Source: Salticus scenicus (Eukaryota; Arthropoda; Arachnida; Araneae; Salticidae). Taken from it: a stretch of DNA of 64,000 bases. The stretch spans positions 151,569,035 through 151,633,034 of the forward strand of contig OZ005648.1 in assembly GCA_963930645.1 (NCBI GenBank), read 5' to 3'. A program made the position numbers and the translations under genes. This document shows positions 22,602-33,120 of this stretch, piece by piece (position 1 is the first letter of the stretch; each line of letters starts with the position of its first letter). The notes under the pieces are model-generated. The model worked only from the letters and a program-made list of their open reading frames with translations. It was not told the DNA's origin and made no database searches.

Positions 22602-23765
22602 TTTCAAAATTATGATTAGTGTTTAAATTGTGGGTAAAAAACACCTGCGCATGCGCTATAAATATTTTTTCACTAAAATGCTTTGAATGGAAAAATAAAA
22701 TATAAAAATAATTTTTTAAGTTAAAGACTTTCGTATTCGCGTAATTCGCACTACAAATTATGAAAAGATTGAAATGAAGTGTTGCCATCTAAGTTTCATA
22801 CTTTAGTTAATTTTAAAAAATCTAATTCTCGTATCGAAAAACTGTTTACACCCCAGGATTCAGAAAAATCACCTCTTTCATTTGGTACTGAATTTGTAAT
22901 GATAGGTCTGATATTTCTAATTTATTTTTCCCTTTTTCTGTTTTTCCGTTGCCACTTAAATTTCATACTTTAGTTGTTTTTTAAAAATCTAATTTTCGCA
23001 TCGAAAAACTGTTTACACCCCTGGATTCAGCAAAATTGCCCCTTTCATTCGGTATCAAATTTATAAATATAGGTATGATATTTCTAATTTATTTTACCCT
23101 TTTTCCGTTTTCAACCCAGATTCGATATGGAACAGCTTTAGTATTGGATCCCTTTGGCAAAATTTGAAATTCGGCACAGAAGTAGCTCGGACGTTTCTCG
23201 CCAAGATCTTTAATTGCACAATTGAGATAGCCAATTCAGTTCATCGCAAAAATGGCTTAAAATATTTAAAGTCACCAAAGGGTTCCGATACTTAAGCTGT
23301 GCTTTTTGTATTTATTTATTTATAATACTGTCTATTAAAGACTTCTGTGGTCACGAAATTTGGTGCGTAAATTGTTTGTATGCATCCGGCACTTATTGTA
23401 ACTGCATTTCACGAAATTCGAAATCCCCCCCCCCTTTTCGGAGTCAGAGGGCAATAAACATGTGTAAAAACATGTTTTTCCGTTTGAATTCGCTTTGAAT
23501 TATCTTAGAATGGCGAATTTTGGTGTGTGGATATTGATTAAGTATACGCATTATGTACATTAGTGGGATTTTCCAAAACTTCGAACTCACCCGCTGAGGC
23601 TGGGGAAGTAAGAAGTGGGTAAGTTGTGCCGAAGACAGTGGGGACCCAGACTCCTCACATTGAGAGCGAGAAAACCTCTACCAATCACAAGGTTATTAAT
23701 AAAGATATGGCATTTTGACAACTCATTTAAGTTTAATGTCCAGCGAAGCGAGCAAAACCTGCTAG

Positions 23766-24856
23766 TTAAGTTATATAATGGAAAATTAGGAGCGGATTAT
23801 AAAGAAGTAATATTTTCTCATGAATACATTATAAAGAATGATAGATACCTTTATTTACACAATCTTTTAATTTTAGAAAAAATATTTATTTTGTGAAAAA
23901 ATAAAGTTTTTGTTTTACAAATTAGAAATTATATCAGGGGACACATAATTTCACTACAAATAAATAATGAAAAAAAAAAAAAAAAAAAAAATATTTATTT
24001 TAATTTTATCAGAATGATGAATTTTTCTTGACAAAATAAAAATTGAATAAGTAGAAGAATAACTATACTACTAACTGAGCACGTGAAATTACGAGTTTAT
24101 TTATTCACATATAATTTTCTATTTTAAGAACTCTTTTTGCACTGATTTTGTGAAGAATTAATTTATTTAAAATCTGATTTTAAAATCATATGCGAGATTT
24201 TAAATCAGTCCTGCCATTTACTTTCTTAAAATAGCATAGTATTGAATTAAACTAAAGAAAATATTAAATATTGTTAAAATTTGTTGCATTTCTGAATGAA
24301 TTTTATTTATTATTATTTTTTAATTATTATTCATTTATTCTTTTTTTCTGAAAGTTTAAATTATATTTTTGACACAGGTTTTTGTTTGTAGATTTGTTTG
24401 ATTTTTTGTGCATGTATGATTAATAGCTTAATTTTTCCTCAGATAACTTAGTTTGAAAACAATAACTTTATAGTAGGAAATTTTGCTAGATAAAAAATAT
24501 AATTCCATACGATAGTTGCATATACTGAAATTCATTAGTATTTCTGAACAATTATTCTTTAAATATCAGGTATGCATTGATTGTTGAAATATCATTTTTG
24601 TATCTGAACAAAACATTCACTACCTGATCATATAAATACATTATATGAACAATAACAAAATTGGTTGAAAGTTTACACTCTTATAATCCATAAACTTTTT
24701 ATTCTAATCTCTTTTTTTTTTAATCTATTGCTTTTTTTGCATAATAAGACATATAGTTTTTATAATTTCAAAGTTAAACACTTATAACTATAACTATAAT
24801 AAATATATTTGCTTAGCAGAGTATTTCTCAGAATGTGGTGCACCTTTCGGCCTTTA
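23766..24856. other. AT-rich DNA without recognised gene
   Basis: Only low-complexity AT-rich sequence is seen, with a poly-A run at about 23970-23990. It ends at the left terminus of the TIR element. Confidence 0.5.
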
Positions 24857-25545
24857 AGGTAACGACACCAGTGCTCGTCACTCTTAAGGCCTTATTTTTA
24901 AAATGTTTGTTTTTTTCGCATGGCATTCATGTGGAATTTATGTATCAATATTATACTTTGGTCTATTTTATACACTGATTCTTCTAGTTGTTGTTAGACA
25001 CTTTCAATTTTTCAACAAGTTAAACCAATTTTTCTTTTTAAAATAAAAATTAAACCTATAAAAATGCACCAGTGCTCGTCACTTGAAAACTGCGTTTCAC
25101 CAGTAGTGGTCAGGCGTTTGCACCAGTGGTCGTCATGTAAATAAAACGTAACAATTTGCTCAATAGTTTGATTTTAATTGCGTTTTTGCAAAATTAAATG
25201 AAACAGAATATCTTTGGAACATATTTAGAACCCAAATCCATTCTCAGGGTTTAAAACACAAAACATTAAATGATAAAATTCAAAATATTGCGAATAAAAC
25301 AAATTCATATGTGAAATAATTTCAAAATTCTTTGCTTTTAAGAAAAGTTTTCAAAATTTTATTCGTTCTCAAAAATATTTTTACTTAAAGCATCGGATAA
25401 GTAGCAGGAGAGGGGGTAATATTCTCGTTTTTAAGAGTGACTTTGTTCCAAATTGTCGCAGTAAGATTGATTTTACCATGCTTTTTATTAACGCGTATTC
25501 TTGTTTGTTTGTCCAGTACAAATCTTACAATTGATTTTTAACTAA

Positions 25546-26135
25546 CTTCCCGACAACCTAGACATTTGAAACTTTCAGAATAGTTCAGAACACGATGAAA
25601 ATGCATTTTTTAAATACCTTTAGCCAACTGCTCCAGGTCCCTGCAGCCTTCGGCAGCGTTATCAGTACAAATCTTGCAATCGATTTTTAACTGACTTCTC
25701 GACTAGCTAGACATTTGAAACTGTCAGAAAAGCTCAGAAGACGGTGACAATGCATTTTTTAAATATTTTTAGCAAACTGTTTCGGGTCCCCGCTGCCTTC
25801 GGTAGCGTACATATGATTCAACAGAAAATTTATTTAACTAACTTTTCGACTAGCTAGACATTTGAAACTTTTAGAATAGCTCAAAACACGATAACAATGC
25901 ATTTTTTTAATACTTTTAGCCAATTGTTTCGGGTCCTCGCTGCCTTCAGTAGCGTTTATTTGATTCATCAAGCATATACTCATCCCGATCATCAATCTTC
26001 CCGACAACCTAGACTTTTGAAATTTTCAGAATAGCTCAGAACACAGTGACTATGCATTTTTAAATTACTTTTAGCCAATTGTTATGTTTCAGTTCTCGCT
26101 GCCTTCAATAGCATTTACATGATTCAACAGAAAAT
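25546..26135 (+). repeat. ~150-bp tandem repeat, four units
   Basis: Four diverging units, each with AACTTCCCGACAACCTAGAC (or CTTNTCGACTAGCTAGAC), then 'ATTTGAAACTTTCAGAATAG', 'CTCARAACACGATGACAATG', 'TTTAGCCAAYTGTTTCGGGT' and a CGCTGCCTTCGGTAGCG core (cores near 25647, 25791, 25940 and 26098). The CCTTCGG core links them to the GC-rich units of the Helitrons at 1530 and 47090. Confidence 0.75.
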
Positions 26136-26612
26136 TTTAAAACACGGTATATAAAAAATTCTTTTTGTTTTGCATTTTTTTTTTAAACGTTTGGGTTGAT
26201 TATGCGTACCTAACACATACTATAAAGGAATTTTGAGAAATCCTTCGCCTCTCCTTCCTCAGTAAGTGTGGGGTGGATGCAAAAACACGTTTTCAAGAGT
26301 AATTATTCTCCAAATTATATCAGGACAAATTATATCACGAAAGCAATTTTTTGATGCGTTGATTGGTTATGCGTACCCAAAAATACTGTAAAGGTATTTT
26401 GCGTAATTTTTTCCGACCAAATTTTGAGAAAGGGTAGCAAAAACGTATTTCTACGCATAACTCTGCTCTAAATAATCTTACAAAAGCGATTTCTAATGTG
26501 TGAGTTGGTCATATGCATCCAACACCAAGTATAAAGAGATTTTGCGAAGCTCTTTCGTCTATGTAAAGGTAGCAAAAAAAAAAAAAAAAAAAAAAAAACA
26601 CTATATTTAAAG

Positions 26613-26720
26613 GGGACTAATGTGCAAGTTGTACCTGACGGGACTAAAGTGAAAGTTGTACCTCAAGGGACTAATGTGAAAGTTGTACCTCACGGGACTA
26701 ATGTGCAAGTTGCACCGAAC
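26613..26720 (+). repeat. 27-bp minisatellite, four units
   Basis: Four consecutive units starting GGGACTAATGTGCAAGTTG at 26613, 26640, 26667 and 26694, each exactly 27 bp. A frame stays open across the array (GTNVQVVPD, GTKVKVVPQ, GTNVKVVPH, GTNVQVAPN) and for another 13 codons to a TAG. Most differences between units change the amino acid, so there is no sign of selection on a protein. Confidence 0.9.
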
Positions 26721-27055
26721 GAACTTCTTTCAATGAAAATACCCACTAACCCTGGACGATAGGTCTAATATATCGTATCATATTATATATCGTATTTATC
26801 ATAATATAACTCAATACTTATTTCGCTTCCTTCTTCGACTCGTTTTAATACGCATTTTTTATATGCATGAGCAGCCCTCGAAAAACAAAAACATTAAACA
26901 TTAAATTCATTTTTTTACTTCTTTTTATTTCATATTATTTCACGCGCACTTTTTATTTCCTAATTCAAAATTATTAAAAAAAACTTTCTTCGATATCGCT
27001 TGTAACGATACTGATTATTATTAATTTTCTTTTCTTTTTCTTTCAATAATAATAA

Positions 27056-27281
27056 AAAAAAATATTTTGATGAAATTCTGGCAAAAGCAAAATTTAGTTT
27101 AGGACGGAGGACTATTAGTTTTTTTTTTTTTTTTTTTTTTTTTTTTCTTTTTTCAAATTATAACATCGTTTTCAAATTATTCAATTATATTTTCGATAAA
27201 TTTTAGATTTCGACAAATGTCCAACTATCGAAACTGACAACGCAAAAATCCCAGATTGAGACTAATAGGCAATCAGTCCTA

Positions 27282-27283
<2 letters not shown>
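27056..27283. repeat. ~230-bp dispersed repeat, copy 1
   Basis: Runs from TTTTGATGAAATTCTGGCAA through GGACTATTAG, a poly-T tract and AATGTCCAACTATCGAAAC to GGCAATCAGTCCTAAT. It recurs at 29427-29634 and 29815-30034. It may belong to the surrounding Helitron-like DNA. No promoter boxes or coding are seen. Confidence 0.75.
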
Positions 27284-27320
<37 letters not shown>

Positions 27321-27329
27321 TGTCTTCAA

Positions 27330-27728
27330 GCTCAACTCTGCTGCAAATTATTTTCGGGAGGGGATTTTTTTTATGCGTTGGTTGGTTGTGTGTGTGTACC
27401 TTACACGCATTATAAGGCAATTTTGCAAAACTATCCTTCCCCTCTTCCCTCGGCCGGGCGGACAAAAAACACGTTTTTAACCTTAGCTCTACTCTAAATT
27501 AACTCAGAAAGGCGAGTTTTGATGTGTAGGTATTGGTTAAAAGTACGCAATATGTAATTTGATAATATTTCGTTAAAATTCTAAATTTACCCGTGGGAGA
27601 GGGGGGTGGGGATAAAAAGCGGTTAAGTCTCTGCCGAAGGCAGTAGAAGCCAATCATCATATTGCGGGACGGAAAGCTATTACAGAAGCCAGCGGGAACA
27701 TTAACTGCGGTTTCGACTGATTTCAAAG

Positions 27729-27760
<32 letters not shown>

Positions 27761-27831
27761 TTGATAATGATAGGGATTTTTTCCTATTTTATTTAAATAT
27801 AGGGACCAGTGAAAGTAGCAAAGCTTGCTAG
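27330..27831 (+). mobile_element. Helitron 3' portion (Hel-3)
   Basis: Ends CTAG at 27828-27831 before a T, preceded by a decayed hairpin (AGTAGC-AAA-GCTTGCT). The last ~500 bp resemble the 3' half of the Helitron ending at 23765: a 'GGCGAATTTTGRTGTGTRGRTATTG' block, a CTGCCGAAGGCAG core near 27627, and a final GAAAGTAGCAAAGCTTGCTAG-type end. Diverged repeats of the same 'GTTGGTTATGCGTACC' unit reach back to about 26190. The 5' TC terminus was not located, so the left limit given is only that of the confident homology. Confidence 0.5.
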
Positions 27832-29426
27832 TATTATTCTACACATCAAGCTAATGTTATCAAATATTATGGATATTAATGTTATCAAATGTTAATGTTA
27901 ATTAATGTTATCAAATATTGTCTTACAATTTTAATTATTTAAGAACAACAGTCAAGAAGGGTAATTTTGATCAACATTTTAACTATTTGTTTATCTTACA
28001 TAATTACTATAATGTATAAACCGAAAACTTGCTTAAGAAATGTTTTTAATGTTTAATATTTTCTACATAAGTTTTTATTCACCTGCATCAAACATAACAA
28101 AAAAGCCTTAACATAATTTTGAACCGAATCACAGTCATGCTAACTATGAAATTAAGCCTTTGTATTTTATCATTTTCGAAATATATATGAATTAAAATTA
28201 AATTATCACGATCAATAAAAAACTTAAACATCACTTAAATACATCTTCGCAAAAGCATGACATCATAAAAATTTAAAATACATTAGACATATGTGTGGAG
28301 TAATCATGTCTGTTTTTCTAAAATATATAACAGACAACTAGAAAAAGCTCTTTATATCTAAATATGTTTATGTGCCATGACTGACTTTATTTAAACAAGC
28401 TATACAAAAGTTACAAATGCAATAAAGTTCACGTTCTTGAGGTTAAAATACATTTGTTTACATTTACGAATACCCCTGACGACTACTGGTGCCAATAGTC
28501 AAATTAAAGTAAAAATTATACCATCATAATTCTAAACGAAAATATAGTATTTTTCATCAAAAAAGTTACCCAGTTATTAAAAATGTTAAAACACCAGTGT
28601 TCGTCAGGGGTGACGAGCACTGGTAAAACGTGCAAAATATGCACCAGTAGTCGTCATACCTTAAAAACCTTTATATTATGTCAAATTTTAAAAAGTTGCA
28701 CATAAATCGTATTCTGCATTTCATAAGCATTACATACAATGCTTTATGAGCAATGTCAAAGGCAGCAAACAACAAAATATATCAAGAAATGCATATCTAT
28801 TCCCTTAATCATTTGCTTTAAGTTGACTCAATTCAATTGTAATTTAACGTATACTTCCCTTATTTTGTTTCTCCCTACTCTTCCCCAATAGTTGAAATCA
28901 AACTTTTTATGTCATAAGAAACAGAAGGCTTTGGAGAATCTTATGCGGGTAGATTCAAATTCATACAGGCTATAAAACGGTTATTTTAACACTTCTTTTA
29001 AGAGGGTGACGACTACTGGTGCAGATTTTAGGGGTGACGAGCACTGGTGTCTTTACCTTACGGATATTGATAACATAAAATAAAGGGCAGGGTGAGTGCA
29101 AGGGTATAAAAAAATATTATTTAAAATATTTATTAATTTACTGAAACTAAAGTTAATCAAAAAAAAAAAGTGCATTCTGATATAATAATGAATAAAATAT
29201 ACATTTACATTATATAATGCATTTATAAATAGTATTGTATTAGTAATGCACAATGCATTTATAGAGAGTGGGTCGTACATATGATTGGGGGTGATGAGAA
29301 AATTATGATAGGAAATTAGATCGCAAACAATGAAACGTTGGAAAACGTTGGCTTAGACTTTCTCTTTTAAAATATGAAAATGAAAAATGTAACACATAAA
29401 ATAGATGTGTATATTAAAAAAAAAAA

Positions 29427-29479
29427 AAAGTTTTGGTGAAATTATGGCAAAAGCAGTTAGTTTAGTACGGAGGACTATT

Positions 29480-29512
<33 letters not shown>

Positions 29513-29634
29513 CAAATTATAACATCGCTTTCAAATTATTCAATTATATTTTCGATTTCGATAAATGTCCAACTATCGTAAACCTAGTATCGTAAAAATC
29601 CGAAGATTGAGATTAATAGGCCTCAGTCCTAATA
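29427..29634. repeat. ~230-bp dispersed repeat, copy 2
   Basis: Same order of blocks as 27056-27283 (TGGCAAAAGCA, GGACTATTAG, poly-T, AAATGTCCAACTATCGTAAA, CCTCAGTCCTAAT). A T/C-rich 'TAATTTTCTTTTC' stretch between copies 2 and 3 also precedes copy 1, so the true unit is longer. Confidence 0.75.
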
Positions 29635-29814
29635 TATATGTATACACACATATAAATAGGTTTCTCGCTAGCAATGAAATTTTAGTGGGGGAAAAAAATA
29701 ATGGGTTAAAAAAAAAAAAAAAAACCTTTTTAGGTTCTGATTATTAATAATTTTCTTTTCTTTTCTTTTTCTTTCACTTAAAAAAAAAATAAATAAATAA
29801 AATAAAATAAAAAT

Positions 29815-30034
29815 ACGATTTTGATGAAATTCTGGCAAAAGCAGAATTTAGATTAGTACGAAGAACTGTTAGTTTTCTTTCTTTCTTTCTTTCTTTTTTT
29901 TTTTTTTTTTTTCAAATCTCTTTCAAATTATTCAACTATATTTTCGATAAATTTTCGATTTTGATAAATGTCCAACTATCGTAAAACTACTATTGTAAAA
30001 ATCCGTAGATCGAGACTTATAGTCCTCAGTCCTA
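29815..30034. repeat. ~230-bp dispersed repeat, copy 3
   Basis: Third copy with TTTTGATGAAATTCTGGCAA, a (TTTC)n/poly-T tract, AAATGTCCAACTATCGTAAA and CCTCAGTCCTAAA. Together with copy 2 it is close to a tandem pair. Confidence 0.75.
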
Positions 30035-31161
30035 AAAAGAAATCTAAATTTATTTACATCAAACCTAGATGTTCTAATAATACTCACTTTTAAAACATAC
30101 AGCTTAACTTACTTGTAAATTATGTACATTATTATTATTTTTTTTTTACAAAGATAGTTTTTATTTACACAAGATACAGTCTGAATGTTTCTTTGTTTTT
30201 GTAACTGCTAAATATAGTTTTTAATTTAAAAATAAATACCGTGAAATAACAAATATATTATCATAAAATAATGTATAAAATTCTATATTTTTTTATAGTT
30301 TACTTAGATTTAACATAAATTAAAAAATCTAGAAAAGCTTCTCTTGAATTTCCACACATTTAACAATTATCAGGTGTTTCAACAAGTTCGAATCAGTAAA
30401 TAATTCAGTAATTAAACAAAAGGAAAAAACAAAATAATAATAAATAAAAGAATGTTTATGTATTTCATCTAAAGGTGGTGTTTTGTAAAATGGGTAATAT
30501 TGTTTCCAAATACATCTGCGTCCCTGTAAAATAACATAAATTTAAGCATGCAGTTTCCAGTAACAATTAATCTGTGACAAAATTTTAAAACATAAAATTA
30601 ATTTCCTTTTGTTTAAAAAAAAAATAATTTAATGAACTTCATATAATTATCCTAGAATGTGGTATGTGTAAAAGCAAGGGATGTTCTTTTTCTATAATAT
30701 ACATAATCGTTCAATAGCAAAGCAGTGTAACATATATCAGCTTTTCTCTCTCTCTCTCTCTCTCTCTCTTTGAACAATTTAACATAATGAAACTAACTTC
30801 AAATAAACTATGTTCATAGATCGCAATGCATGAGAATTCCATTTTGTATCCTTGCAAAATAATTAGTTATACACTCTTGTAAATCTGGATAAAGTAAATT
30901 TCCGAATATCCGTGAGTGAATTATACGCCTTGTGGATTATCAGGGGTCTAGAGAAAAGGGCGGGATCGTAAATACACTTTTTTGTTTGCTGTACTTACAT
31001 TCTTTAGTACCTAAACTACAAGTAGTTTTACTATACTGTGAATATTTTCACTTTTTGTATTTTGCTATATATACAATACAATCAAATTTTTATCTAGAAT
31101 ACTTTTCATAATCTTGGCGTTTAATCCACGATTTGCAATTTTGCGGATAATCGGGAGTATA
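30035..31161. other. AT-rich DNA without recognised gene
   Basis: No coding signal. Contains a (TC)n microsatellite at about 30744-30769. Confidence 0.6.
30744..30769. repeat. (TC)n microsatellite
   Basis: Perfect alternating TC run of about 13 units. Confidence 0.9.
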
Positions 31162-32821
31162 GGGGAGACCTGTGTACCTAGGGCCGCTTTTTTTCAATGC
31201 CCAAAAACAGATCCCTTGACCTGTTTAAAATTATCAAACTGATAAGTACATATCTTTAGGACTAATTACTTCCTATTGGGATTAATATAAATACCTAAAA
31301 TAATAAATTCCGGCAAATAGAAGGTTGTTAAAAAGAACTTCACTCGTGGCCCTAGGTACAACACCCTCATTGTACCTGGGGCCAGACCTCGTTGTACCTA
31401 GGCCATTCTCTCAAATTTAGATTTCACTTTGTAATGAATAGAAAATAAGCATATAAACATGTATTTTATAAAAGAAACAATATCAAGTAATATTTTTATT
31501 TATCATATAATAATTATCATGTTGCCTTAATTTAAAACACGAAATTTTACACTTTTTTTTTTCTTTGGGATATTCTAACAGAATTCTTTTTTTTTTTTTT
31601 TTCTTCTGGAGTGTTTTTTGGATTTCTAGATCTCTCTGGTTTTCGGTCACATCTTTCCTTTGATGTGGGAGGCTTTGCTTTAGGTAAAGGTTTTGCTTAG
31701 GTTCGTACCTGTTAAAGCATAATACACGAAAAGATGTTAGATGTTGAAGGTTTCGAAATTTCAACAAGACACGAAACAGAGACATCCAATTCTATCATTG
31801 TTGATTCACTTTCTTCCTGGAAAATCTTTTTTATTTTTTTTATTTTTTTTTTAATTTATGGAGGGGGTCTTGGCTTTGAGTCACATTTGAACTTAAATAT
31901 TCATCCTCAGTGAATGTGTTTTGATTTATTGGCTATATGCCGGATACACGAAAGCCTGATAGAATGTTTACAGGAGTAGAGGCCGACGGATAGGACTTGC
32001 CAACACTTTCAGCAACGTCATGTATAGTGATTGGTTTACCAAGGTTTTCCAGCATCCAATTACTACAGGCTGTATTGTGTTTCTTACCATTTTCTCGACC
32101 GCTGACGTAGTAGATTCACGTCATTTGAAAATATGAAACTCCACCAGTGGGCGTTTCTTTGGCAATTTGTATGTTATATGTTTCTAAAAAATATACACAA
32201 TATTCATATTTGTACAATCAGTATACTATGGATGCAAATACTTTGATTAGAGAGAGTATGATTATAATGCATATCGATTTGTAATATAAATGTTAAAACC
32301 GAAAATTTTGTTTTGAAAAACTGTAACTTATGAGAAAAACGCCCAGATGCGGACTTTACTGTCAAAAAGACAAAAACATGCGGTCGCGAAAGTGTTAAAA
32401 GGTCCAAACACACTGGCCCTAGGTACAAGGCAGCGATGTGGCCCTAGGTACAAGTTTTGGTAACTTCATTCAAAATGCCTTCCACTAAAAAATCGACATG
32501 CAGAGAGGACTAGTTAAATATCTCATTTATTACTCAATATAACAAGCAAAATTATACACTAGAAATGAAAGAAAAATATTTGACTTGCCTTTGTAAAATA
32601 GGAAAAGAGATGAGCTGCAATATTTTACTTCAAACCATGTAAATTCGTTTTCTTCATGTAACTTGTCAAAACTCTCTCCTCAAAAGTTCCTAAGTAGTTG
32701 TAAAAGTAGCAATTGGTGTTGTTACTCGCCCAATTGAGTATTAAAACTTAAAATTAAATATTATTCAAATAAAGTGGGGTGGCCCTAGGTAGATGATGGC
32801 CCTAGGTACACGGGTCTGCCC
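31162..32821 (-). mobile_element. pogo-like DNA transposon with CCTAGGTACA subterminal repeats
   Basis: The left end GGGGAGACCTGTGTACCTAG and the right end, reverse-complemented, GGGCAGACCCGTGTACCTAG form matching terminal inverted repeats that continue into GGCC. Both abut TA (31160-31161 and 32822-32823), the target used by the Tc1/mariner/pogo superfamily. The motif GGCCCTAGGTACA and its complement recur inside each end (near 31345, 31371, 31395, 32405, 32430, 32780 and 32798). A broken pogo-like transposase lies on the minus strand within it. At 1.66 kb it is shorter than a full pogo-like element, so coding sequence has been lost. Confidence 0.75.
31560..32100 (-). pseudogene. pogo-like transposase, C-terminal fragment
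   Basis: A minus-strand frame starting near 32097 reads HNTACSNWMLENLGKPITIH, then DVAESVGKSYPSASTPVNIL, then SGFRVSGI, a TAG stop at 31935-31933, and PINQNTFTEDEYLSS. In pogo-like DDE transposases this segment has the pattern 'NW[ML]..NPGK.ISIH.[VI]A......FTP.NI.SGF..TGIWP.N...F.[ED][ED][ED][FY]L[SP]S', so the stop replaces the usual Trp. After a frame change, at about 31690-31600, KPLPKAKPPTSKERCDRKPE and NPKNTPEEKKK match the basic Pro/Lys-rich tail of the family. The helix-turn-helix and the catalytic DDE core are missing. It is inactive. Confidence 0.75.
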
Positions 32822-32829
32822 TACTGTAG

Positions 32830-33120
32830 TTCGTGCAACCACGATGTATAAAAAGAGTACCTAGAGTATCATTAAATCAGATTTAGAGATTAAATTCGTC
32901 TTTGTGTCCCTGTAAAATAACTATAAGCTCGCCACGTAGGAAATATATATCAGTTCGTGTGACAGTGACTTGTAAGATACTTACCGACTTTTAGCTCAAT
33001 CGAATAAAGTGATGAGATACTATTATTTTCAATCAAACACATGCACACACATTCATACACACATACAATGATACATCACCATAAAAATAAGTTTAGAAGA
33101 TCTCAAATGTATATATTCAT
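32830..33120 (+). repeat. Diverged single copy of the ~170-bp satellite-type element
   Basis: Contains TTTGTGTCCCTGTAAAATAA, CAGTTCGTGTGACAGTGACT and, after 'AATCGAATAAAGTGATGAGA', a CACACATTCATACACACATA stretch and GATCTCAAATGTATATAT. The order matches the array at 54110-55311 with its tail. Confidence 0.6.

Larger units (their letters stand above)
8989..23765 (+). mobile_element. Non-autonomous Helitron (Hel-2) split by an LTR retrotransposon
   Basis: The element starts TCTATATTAATAAAATCAG at 8989 after an A and ends in CTAG at 23762-23765 before a T. Removing the retrotransposon (9401-22596) and one copy of its target duplication leaves a Helitron of about 1.6 kb. The 5' part contains two direct copies of a ~90-bp block (about 9150-9240 and 9308-9396: 'GGGCATCACT..AGAACGGCT.GACGGAATT..ACGGCGCT'). 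Comparing them predicts the empty site across the insertion. The 3' hairpin (AGCGAGC-AAA-ACCTGCT) is partly decayed compared with its relatives. The 3' half resembles 27330-27831. No Rep/helicase is seen. Confidence 0.6.
24857..29058. mobile_element. Large TIR DNA element with repeated subterminal motif
   Basis: The left end reads AGGTAACGACACCAGTGCTC and the right end, reverse-complemented, AGGTAAAGACACCAGTGCTC. The match continues through GTCAC for 25 bp with one mismatch. Both ends abut TA (24855-24856 and 29059-29060), as expected for a TA target duplication. The motif CACCAGTGCTCGTCA and close variants recur near 24867, 25068, 25099 and 25119 on the left, and near 28478, 28592, 28606, 28645, 29008 and 29034 on the right, in both orientations. 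That is like the subterminal transposase-binding repeats of large DNA transposons. No transposase is recognised; the interior holds tandem repeats, a Helitron 3' end and other repeats, so it is non-autonomous or decayed. Confidence 0.65.

Noticed and set aside
29480..29511. Poly-T/poly-A tracts as retrogene tails
   Set aside because: Such tracts occur throughout the window, mostly without adjacent processed-gene sequence or target duplications.
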